Position numbers and translations under genes: made by a program
Notes under the pieces: model-generated
The model's database searches: none
Told to the model about the DNA's origin: nothing
The model's input: the letters and a program-made list of their open reading frames with translations, nothing else
From: Doris montereyensis
Taxonomy: Eukaryota > Mollusca > Gastropoda > Nudibranchia > Dorididae
DNA: 64,000 nt
Direction: 5' to 3'
NCBI GenBank assembly: GCA_037039925.1
Contig: JAXRKP010000191.1
Location: 235,001-299,000 of the forward strand
Shown: positions 45,089-54,504 of the stretch, piece after piece
How the letters are laid out: each line of letters starts with the position of its first letter
Position numbering within the stretch: position 1 is the stretch's first letter

Positions 45089-47784
45089 CTGTGAATCAAA
45101 CAAATATATATATAATTTAGAAAATGTACCTTATTTGATTTGATTTGATTTGATTTGATTTGATTTGATTTGATTTGATTTGACCCACATCCACAACTAA
45201 GGTCATCTCTGGGTTTTCAATCAGATTTTTAAATTTTGTCCATACTGCCCTGAAAACAGCAAGGGATCCTTAATGAGCAAAGAGTGCACACAGCAGCTCA
45301 TTTTTATCGTGTCCGTCTCCGATAGGACTAGGTATCCGCCCACCAACCTGGACCAGGGAGACGGATTTTACTTGAAAAACTCGGAACATTTTTCAAGCTG
45401 CCAGGCACGAACTAAAGATCTTTTGGTTGAGAGGTTGACACCTAGCTTGTGGACCACTGAGCCACCTTAGAAAATACACCATTTCAACCATTTCAACCAT
45501 TTCAAGATCTAAATTCACAGCCAATGGATGAGATTTTAATTCAATTAAATCATGGAACCCTAACACACATTTATTCACCATATAATATAAGCACAGTATT
45601 TTTTAAAACTCCCCCCAAAAAAGCAAACAACAACCCATAACGAAAACCATAACAGATAAAATAGGAAAGATATAACTATAAACCCTACCATCCGCAAGCA
45701 TCCAAATTGATAATGACAAGTTCAATTAAAATTCAACTTGAAAATTAACAAAATTGACAATTAATCACACCAAGGTAATTACATAAAATCATCACAGTGA
45801 AACTGTCACAACGCCAGATGTCATTTTTCCAGGAGAAGCAAAAAAAACATAATAAATCATTGAATAGGGCTTCAAACACTTTGTTATGCTATTTGGATTA
45901 CAATTTAATAACTTCTTCAGTCTTTAGAATTAAGTAAATAGAAATATAATCAGTTGTGCACAGATCTAAACATGTAAGGACTCCTTTGACATATGAAGCT
46001 AGAGTTACAGGTGAAGAAAAACGGAAATTTTTAGTAGATCATGTTTGTAACATGTAATTCCACTCCTTGACATATGAAGCTAGAGTTTCAAGGTGAAGAA
46101 AACGGAAATCTTCGTTAAGATCATGTGTGGAAATCTCCGATATTTATAAATAGAAATAAATGACATTTAATTCATAGAGCAAAGACGAGTCAAATATAAA
46201 AGGAATAGACATTGTTCCTATAGGGCTTTAAAATATTTAATGTCCACTCCTTTCGACATTGAAGCTCACTGTTTATCTTTACAATATTTATAAGACACGA
46301 AAGAGGGATGTCTTCGTTTGAAGGGCAGATCATGTTCCATACTTTGAAGGGCAGTAGATCATGTTATCATAGCCTTAATTCAGACTCCTTGACATATGAA
46401 GCTAGAGTTTCAAGGTCATTTATTTATCAATTAAATGATTTTATCTTTTTCAGTAGATCATGTTTGTAACATGCCTTTCAGGATTCTAGAAAGCCAATTG
46501 AGAAAATATGTCAAAATTAGAATTTAGAAAATGTGAATTAATGAGAATGAAAAAATTAATCAATGTTATAAAAGTAAAACTTGTAACCCTAAAGTCTACA
46601 CTCTGTCTTCTCACAATCTAATCTTTTTCCTGACCTGAGGGAAAATGGAGTGTGAACAATGTCTTGTCAACTAAATAATTATGTGTGTTGAAATATAGTG
46701 TTTTTATCTATGCTCACTGGCCTCCGATAGTTTTAAATAGAAATAAATGACATTAATCATTTTAAAGCCAGGACCGTAGCAAACCATCCCACGTCCAACA
46801 GCATAACCGAATAGACCATCAATTGAAAGCCATGTCTTTGCAGCCTATAGGGATTCTTTAAAGAATTTTTCAGTACAGTGGTTTCCTTCCTTAGAGGTTT
46901 TTACATGCCTCAGGGGATTTATCAATGTTTTACAATATTTTAAAGACATGCCAAATCGATATGTTTAATCATTTGAAAAATGAAAATCACAATTCCATGT
47001 AATAGCCATTTAATTATTCAACAGTTTCACATAGAAAAAATGTAAACAATTCAAAATAATTTATTTATCAATTAAATGAGTTGATAAGTTTTTCCAGATT
47101 AGGTTGTTTCAAAAGCTTTTCAGGAGTTCAAGAAAGCCAATTGGGACTTGGGAGATGTCAAAATTATCCTGAAATCATAGAAAACCGGATGATGATTAAT
47201 GAGAATGAAAAAATTAATCAATGTTATTGAGTTGAAACAAAATAATGGAGGAGTAGTTTAAACGGAAAAAAAAGAAAAAAGAAGAGTAATCTTTTACCAG
47301 TTGAAGTCCTGAATAAAATGATTGTGATGAAAAATGATAACAAAGGTAATCAGGATGACAGTGATGATTATTACTCTAGGTTGAAATAATAAAGTGTTCA
47401 GTTTATCTATGCCACCACCACTGTCACTACTTTCTTGACTACTATTTTTCCCCCAAGGGAACACAGCTTCAGATCCAGCATTGCCAGGATTTGAACCCAG
47501 GACCTACCAATTACCACCACCACTGTCAACTACTACTACCGTTACCACCACATCATTGAAATTACTACTACTACTACTGGATTCTACCAAGAATTCTTCA
47601 GTACTAGTGGTCTCCACCACCACAGGTTTTTACATACATACTACTACTATTAAACCACTCACTACTACTGACTACTACTACTATTACCACCACCACTGTC
47701 ACTACTACTACTACTACTACTACTATTAAAATTACCACCACCACTGTCACTACTACTCAAGACTACTATTACCACCACCACTTT

Positions 47785-47816
<32 letters not shown>

Positions 47817-50800
47817 TACCATCACCACTGTCACTACTACTACTACTATTACCACCAAAATGTCACTACTTACTACTACTACTACTATTACCATCACCAG
47901 TCAGTTGATAACTTTTACCACCACCACTGTTGTTGTACTACTACTATTACCACACCACCAGTCACTACTACTACTACTATGGTTACCACCACCACTGTCA
48001 CTATCTACTACTATTACCACCACCACCACTGTCACTACTACTACTACTACTATTACCATCACCACTGTCACTACTACTACTACTATTACCATCACCACTT
48101 GTACTAGTTGAAACATTACCACCATCACCACTGTCACTACTACTACTACTACTATTACCAAACCACTGTCACTACTACTACTACTATTACCACCACCAGT
48201 TCACTAGTACTACTGAATAATCATCACCACTGTCACTACTACTACTACTATTACAACCACCACCACTGATCACTACTACTGATTATTACCACCACCACTG
48301 TCACTAAAATACTACAATAACCAACAATTATAGTCACTACTACTACTACTATTACCACCACCACCACTGTCACTACTACTACTACTATTACCACCACCAC
48401 TGTCACTACTACTACTACTATTACTTCCACCACTGTCCACTGTCACTACTACTTAACTACTACTACCACCACCACTGTCACTACTACTACTACTACTACT
48501 ATTACCACCACCACTAATTAAACAAAGAAACAAATCAATAGTTATGATAATCTTCTTTCTTTATCTATCACCACCATTTCTATTCAAAATCCTTAAACAT
48601 TCTTGTTCTTGTTATTTTCCTGCCCTCATTGAATTAATGACGTATAACTAAGTTTTCTTATTAATGCTTCAATAAAGCTTTTGGTGCTCTTCCTAATCTT
48701 TAACAGTTTTTGTTATTGTTGTGCACGTTAACACAGTTCATGAGCTAAGTCGTTACCTCATTTGTGTCAATCAGAGAGCAGCCCCAAGCTTTCTAACGTC
48801 GTTTTCTCTTGACTTGTAAACACAGGGTCATACACATGGCATGGGGGATGCTAGGGTCAATCAAAACATGAAAATAAAGTCTTTGGTAAAGTAATATAGG
48901 AAACAGGCATGAGGAGTTAAGACTTTTTAACATTTACTTCTTATATGAAAATGGGTTGAAATAACATAACAAGATGATTTTGAAGAAGTACGTTGTTATC
49001 ATAACCATAATTTTCATAGCGTTTACTTCTATAGAAAACATTAAAGTGAAGTAATGTTGAGTGTAGTGTAATCAAGAGTAGTACCTTGAGTTTTCTAGGC
49101 ATATAGCATAAAATGCTGTAGTTTGCCATGCTGCTTTTCCATGCCGCCTGTACTTTCGCCGACTCTTAACAAACCTAGCATAGCAACCCATTTTGCTACT
49201 CGGTTGACAGGAGAGCCAGAAAAATTTGCCTGGGCTGGGAATTGAACTCGGACCTCCTGATTGGTAGTCTGATGCTCTACTGACTGAGCTACCAGCGCCT
49301 CTTAAGAACATTAAACTACATATGAAAAGCAATTAATTTCAAGACAAAAAAGATGAAGATACAAGATAAAGACGAATTTATAGTTCGTATCCCCACACAT
49401 ATGCAGGCTCATCGACTGTACATTTATCCCCAGCTGGCCATTCCATTTCTTCTCAACTCCCTGGGGGAGCATACAGTACAGCAGCCTGTTAGGTGCTTTG
49501 TACTAAAACTTTGACATGTCTTTCTATAGCTGGGTACTCATTCACACCTCAGTCAAGTGAGGAAAGCAAAATACACAGTTGTGAAAAAAACGCCTGGGTC
49601 AGCTATGGGGTTTGAACCAGTGTCGTCGTGATTACAAACTCACAACACTACGGTTTCACTACAACGCCTCCAATATCAGATGAATTTATCGTTTGTAATT
49701 TCACACAAGGGCAGGCTCATCAACTTTACATTTACCAGCAGGCCATTTCATTCAAAGTCTTTTTGTCTGTTTGGCGCTCACACTAGCACTGACACGATCA
49801 TCCGTCTCAGCCTATAACAACTGGCAACACACATTCATAAAAGAGATTTAAGTTTTAACAGCAGAGTGAAGCGCCTTTCCTTAGAGTACAGAGTCATGTA
49901 AACAACCTGGGCTGGCTAGGGTTGAAACCAGCGTCATAGTGATTGCAAATACAAACACACTACAACAATATTGATTGCCCCACAACACCGTAATTTCTAT
50001 TATCTATTCTCATTTTGGTTGCCTCCATCTGCATTACTTTCTTTCTTTATCAGCTCCCATTCTACCTTTCGGTTTATGGGTAATTTATTTATCTGAATCA
50101 GTTTGGTTTTGGATAAGCAGGGGATTAGCCCACTATACCCTAGGTAGATGGTGGGGCTGCTACCTTGAGGCCCCCTACCAAGCCTTGTTACTTTCTGTCA
50201 GGGTTAACCCCTTTAGCCTTTGGTCACTCAAGACCAGCATGCAAGGCAGCAGGTTGTTATTTTCTGTCAGGGTTAACTCCCTTAGCCTTTGGTCAGCCAA
50301 GACCCGTCTGCCAGGCAGCAGGAGACTCGTGGAGGGTGGGATCATCTACTCCCCGTACAGGTGCTTACCTGTCAACTGCCCAGATCTGCACTACAAAATA
50401 TTCTATTTCATTGTACTACTGACACACAACAAGACCACTAATGAAACTTAAGCATCAAGATGAACCAATTATCTTGGAAGATAAAGTCAATACCTTTTAA
50501 CGTTACTTTTGTGATCTTTTTAACAAGCATGCCCGTAAATAATGTTGGATTATGATTTCTTCTTATTCTAAAGCTGGGTTACGGGTGACATCAAGTATGA
50601 TTATTAGATCAAATAAGTACTTCATGCTGAAGGTACATTGGCTCGATACTGAAGTTATGCAGGCTTTTTCATTGTAATGACCGGAAATCGAGAAATTTGA
50701 TCTAGCAAAATAAAGTTTCGTGGATTGCAGGCAAAATAACCTTTTCCCAATCAATTAGAATACTGATTTGATCCAAGAGTTTATTCGCTGAGAACCTACA

Positions 50801-53228
50801 GGAGGCTGTTTGAAATTTACATGCAAAAAAATGGAGGTTGTGGGTGCAGTGGTTCCTGAGTTATAAGCGGTCAAAGTTAGAGATGTTCAGCTTTGCATAC
50901 AGACAGATATTCCTTTCATTCAATCTCACCAACGAGTGCACATGAGTATAAGACTTCATATAAACAAACATATAAATACGATCTCACACATGCAGAAATT
51001 ACTCACTTGTAATTTTTCTTTCATCACCAAGAGAAAAGCCAGCTGGTAACGCGATGGGACACGTTGAGAATCTGCCGATGCCGTAACATAAAAGATCAAC
51101 AGGGTGAATGACTGTCCTTTCACTGTCCTCAATGCCTCCTGGTGACTTTCCTGTCTTGTCCGTAGGTGAAGGTGCTTGATAACATCCATTTGAATCTAGT
51201 GAGGCAAGGCAAGTGAGCAACGATTCATAAACTATGAAGCTCGGACAAACAACTGTAATGGCGCTAGGAACAAAAAAGTGCAAGGAAAAAAATGCGTTGT
51301 TTTCCTTTGCTTAAGGACACCATCAATGTATACATGTGTTTAAAGTAAAATCTTATCGATGGATAGGCAGATACAGAAAAGTGTAGATAAATAGACGGAG
51401 AAATTACATAGATATAATTATAGATAGATGAAAAGGTAGATAGACAGACAGATAGATGGATAAATAAATAGATCGATAGATCGACAGATAGAAGACAAGT
51501 AGACAGATAGATGGATAGATAGATAGAAAAAAAAAGATTGATAGGAAGACATGTAGATAGTGACTTGATTTTGTAGCTGGTATGTATATTTGTAGTTTTG
51601 ATATTTTGCTAGCAGGGCAGTACAGCACATTATAGTACTTTTAGGCATGAATACTTACTATCAGTCTTTTTAAATGGTGACTTTTTATTCTGCTCTGTTT
51701 TAGATTCGATCAGTGCTGACAATGCTGTTATAATCACATCTTAAAAGAAATAAGAATATTGAAGGATGAATCACAACATTGTATTTCAATTTGTAAATAT
51801 TAATTAATAATAAACAAAGAAAAGACATTTACTAGATTTCATTCAAAATGTTTTGGCTGGAATCAGTTGAAAAACTTTTAAAATCAATTTTGAGTTTAAA
51901 ATTCATTCTCCTCTATTGAGAGAAATTGATGTACAAATATAAGGATTTCCACGGAGATACAAAAAAGGGAACCCTGAACTGATTAAAAGATTTATAATTG
52001 AAAATGTTTCTATCCAATAATATTCCTTATTGTGCATTGTCAATAACTGTAGATACTACTAAAACAGCAACAAAAAGAACAAAACAATTTTAAAAAAGTA
52101 AATTTACGAAGAAAATTGAGAAAGGTGTTTACCGTAACTAACTTGGAAGAAATCGGACAAAAGGAGCTCCTGCCTGAAAGGAAAAGAGGGCAAATTAAGA
52201 TTTGAATAACACGAATCAAACCAAAGGAAGAAGATTGTAGGTTCAAAGAGTATTTGGTGAAATTTTTCGCTAGAATGCCAAGAATTGTTCTGGGAAAAAA
52301 AGGGTGAGGGGAGAATTAGGGTGCAGGCCAGCCCTAGAGCTAATTTTCATAACGCTAAAAATAAATAAATCACCATGGTTGAGTTACTGGAAAGCATCAT
52401 GCAATGGGCAAAAGAAGGGTAGGTTTCTGGCCCTAAGTTAGTATAGGGCCTGCGCACTTCCTGTGCCAATGACGGCGGCCCTAAATATAGGGCCTGCGTG
52501 CTTCCCTGGCCAACTGTAACACGCCCTAAATAAAGGGCTGGCGCTTTGCTTGGGTTAAGTACGATTATCCCATTTGATCTACAATCTCCCCCCCTCTCTC
52601 CCTGTCTCCCTCTCTCACTCAGGACTTGTGTGTGTGTCTCTCTCCTTCTATCTCTCTTGGTCTTGTCTCTCTTTTCTCTCTCTCTGTTTAAAAGATTGCA
52701 AAAGCAATAAAAAAGAAGGTGTTGTCCCAACACCCAGTTAGGAATAACGAATAGATCTAGCCAGTGCTGGTATTATAATATTATTCCCAACCGTGTTGGG
52801 AATAAAAAAAGAAAGTAGTAGATCTAGATTTATTCCCATCACTGTTAGGAATTAGAAAAATTAGTATTCCTAACATGATTGGGAATAATGACAACGATAG
52901 ATCTATATCATGAGTGATTGTTGGCATATATTATATAGATCTCCTTAATTGTTGGCATATTATGTAGATCTACTTAATTACACTACATTCTAGATCTCTA
53001 GAATCTAGATCTACCTAGCCAACGGCAAGGAATTAAAAATCAGATCAATAAGAAATCGAGGAAAAGTAAACTCACATACAGTCATTTAAGCGCTTCTTGA
53101 AGATTTTTAGATCAAAACACTCATCTCCCTGCTCAGTTGGAGGTATTGGTCCAATTGTGTTAATTTCTTTTTGTCGATCTTTTGCCACGGCGTCTCGTCA
53201 CAACGTGAAATTCATCGCTGGCCGCCAT
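44902..53228 (-). CDS. SRRD: SRR1-like protein gene (SRRD), spliced, one exon not found
   Basis: SRR1-domain proteins are conserved in eukaryotes; the plant member acts in phytochrome B signalling and the circadian clock, and the animal protein has been linked to haem metabolism. The biochemical role is unsettled. Visible exons on the minus strand: 53228-53076, 52173-52133, 51739-51659, 51195-51007, 48850-48757 and 45088-44902. They give FHVVTRRRGKRSTK (basic N-terminus), LLLSDFF, the SRR1 signature DLLCYGIGRFSTCPIA plus RYQLAFLLVMKEKLQ, CHVYDPVFTSQE, and the C-terminal PHSDIFNDLAIHTFP. Splice sites are GT-AG and phases agree at the four consecutive junctions. An exon with the expected FYMPHCG / LYNNLL region should lie between 45100 and 48750 but was not found. 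Indels in exons 1, 4, 5 and the last fit homopolymer errors or decay. Confidence 0.85.
45129..45470 (-). mobile_element. tRNA-derived SINE, family 2, with expanded (AAATC)n tail
   Basis: A reverse copy of 43383-43710: head at the right (GAGAGGTTGACACCTAGC, CCACTGAGCCACC), CTGCCCTGAAAACAGCAAGG in the body and CCCACATCCACAACTAAGGT near the 3' end. The 3' end continues at 45129-45183 as about 11 TGATT units, that is (AAATC)n on the element strand. It lies beside the last SRRD exon. Confidence 0.85.
45480..45990. other. SRRD intron, no feature recognised
   Basis: AT-rich, with three ACCATTTCA units near 45478-45502. The missing SRRD exon was searched for here by eye and not found. Confidence 0.4.
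45990..47230. repeat. Scrambled duplicated intronic segments
   Basis: GACATATGAAGCTAGAGTT occurs near 45989, 46070 and 46391, followed by GGTGAAGAAAA and AGTAGATCATGTTTG. Also AATAGAAATAAATGACATT occurs at about 46148 and 46737, and GAATGAAAAAATTAATCAAT at about 46544 and 47206. At least three partial, diverged direct copies lie in this SRRD intron. Confidence 0.75.
47500..48515. repeat. Triplet-rich minisatellite (CTA/ACC)
   Basis: About 25-30 units of roughly 30-36 bp: ATTACCACCACCACTGTCAC followed by (TACTAC)n. The number of TAC triplets varies per unit. Thr/Tyr-rich or Val-rich open frames over it are repeat translations. It lies in an SRRD intron. Confidence 0.95.
48757..48850 (-). CDS. 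SRRD: SRRD exon (HPPCHVYDPVF)
   Basis: On the minus strand HPPCHVYDPVFTSQEKTTLE and SLG are followed, after one surplus base, by CSLIDTNE. VYDPVF is a conserved SRR1-domain block. The acceptor is TTGACCCTAG and the donor GAG|GTAACG. The 94-bp length against an expected 93 agrees with a single insertion. Phase 0 matches the end of the previous exon. Confidence 0.85.
49085..49305 (-). mobile_element. tRNA-derived SINE
   Basis: The minus strand begins GAGGCGCTGGTAGCTCAGTC with AGTAGAGCATCAGAC and a B-box GGTCCGAGTTCAATTCCC. A and B boxes have near-normal tRNA spacing, but acceptor and anticodon stems do not pair well and a GCAAATTTTTCTGGCTCTCC body follows. It is therefore taken as a SINE head, not a functional tRNA. 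Confidence 0.7.
49385..49675 (-). mobile_element. tRNA-derived SINE, family 3
   Basis: The head is at the right: on the minus strand GGAGGCGTTGTAGTGAAACC, TTTGTAATCACGACGACACT and B-box GGTTCAAACCCC. The body contains AGCTGGGTACTCATTCACAC (plus) and ends with GCAGGCTCATCGACTGTACA. It is better preserved than the copy at 3080. Confidence 0.82.
49690..49985 (-). mobile_element. tRNA-derived SINE, family 3, adjacent copy
   Basis: The same order as the preceding element: GCAGGCTCATCAACTTTACA, CAGCAGGCCATTTCATTCAA, CTGGCTAGGGTTGAAACCAG and CATAGTGATTGCAAATACAA. It is head-to-tail with 49385-49675, in the same intron and orientation. Confidence 0.75.
50035..50395 (-). mobile_element. Internally deleted RTE-like LINE (both ends, no coding body)
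   Basis: The LINE 3' terminus (TTTCTTTATCAGCTCCCATT, CTACCTTTCGG) is joined directly to the LINE 5' UTR (TTTGGATAAGCAGGGGATTA, GGTAGATGGTGGGGCTGC, two GTCAGGGTTAAC blocks, GGAGACTCGTGGAGG, TACTCCCCGTACAGGTGC). The roughly 3 kb that lies between these parts at 38836-42185 is missing. Confidence 0.85.
51007..51195 (-). CDS. SRRD: SRRD exon with SRR1 signature
   Basis: On the minus strand: SNGCYQAPSPTDKTGK, IEDSERTVIHPVDLLCYGIG and RFSTCPIA, then after an indel at about 51050 RYQLAFLLVMKEKLQ. CYGIGRF..C.IARYQLAFLL is the SRR1-domain hallmark. The acceptor follows a strong pyrimidine tract (CTTGCCTTGCCTCACTAG) and the donor is CAA|GTGAGT. Confidence 0.9.
51360..51535. repeat. Interrupted (GATA)n / (GACA)n tract
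   Basis: Degenerate GATA, GACA and GATG tetranucleotides in an SRRD intron. Confidence 0.9.
51659..51739 (-). CDS. SRRD: SRRD exon (ITALSALIESKTEQ)
   Basis: On the minus strand VIITALSALIESKTEQNKK and SPFKKTD. The acceptor is TTTCTTTTAAG and the donor ATA|GTAAGT. Entering phase and leaving phase match the exons at 52133 and 51007. Low intrinsic conservation; assigned mainly by phase and position. Confidence 0.7.
52133..52173 (-). CDS. SRRD: SRRD small exon (QELLLSDFFQVSY)
   Basis: A 41-bp exon on the minus strand. The acceptor is CCCTCTTTTCCTTTCAG and the donor TACG|GTAAAC. It completes Met, then reads QELLLSDFFQVSY, matching the family pattern of a helix ending in SDF before the SRR1 core. 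Phases fit both neighbours. Confidence 0.75.
52430..52550. repeat. GC-rich 46-48-bp repeat with short palindromes
   Basis: Three units beginning GGCCCTAA..TATAGGGCCTGCG, then a CTTCC..TGGCCAA-like half. Each unit opens with a small inverted repeat (for example CCCTAAATATAGGG). It lies in SRRD intron 1 and is more GC-rich than its surroundings. Confidence 0.75.
52725..52890. repeat. Cluster of related hairpins with AGATCTA spacers
   Basis: A perfect 11-bp-arm palindrome at 52781-52805 (TTATTCCCAAC, 3-nt loop, GTTGGGAATAA), with imperfect relatives at about 52725-52746, 52830-52852 and 52865-52888. TAGATCTA-type motifs lie at about 52752, 52819 and 52899. Confidence 0.85.
53076..53228 (-). CDS. 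SRRD: SRRD exon 1 with start codon
   Basis: ATG at 53228-53226 on the minus strand starts MAASDEFHVVTRRRGKRSTK, the basic N-terminus typical of SRR1-like proteins. After an indel in an A run (about 53170) it continues INTIGPIPPTEQGDECFDLK and IFKKRLNDCM. The donor TAT|GTGAGT gives a phase that fits the exon at 52133. The start is chosen as the first ATG of this frame. Confidence 0.83.
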
Positions 53229-53327
53229 CATTGTTTATATGGTTAACGTAAAAAGATGGATGGTGAGTCTATGGCAATGGTCACATGAATCACTAAGTAC
53301 GACATGTATTGGACTTCCCAGAGAGTT

Positions 53328-54504
<1,177 letters not shown>

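Noticed and set aside
46170..46235. Possible partial copy of SINE family 4 (AGCAAAGACGAGTCAAATAT)
   Set aside because: Only about 40 bp of similarity, without the tRNA-like head; too short to annotate as an element.
46889..46911. Plus-strand text resembling the missing SRRD motif (FYMP)
   Set aside because: It is on the wrong strand for the gene, lacks the HCG continuation and has no splice sites; taken as coincidence.
49230..49303. tRNA gene candidate on the minus strand
   Set aside because: Pol III boxes have near-normal spacing, but anticodon and acceptor stems fail to pair and a SINE-like body follows.
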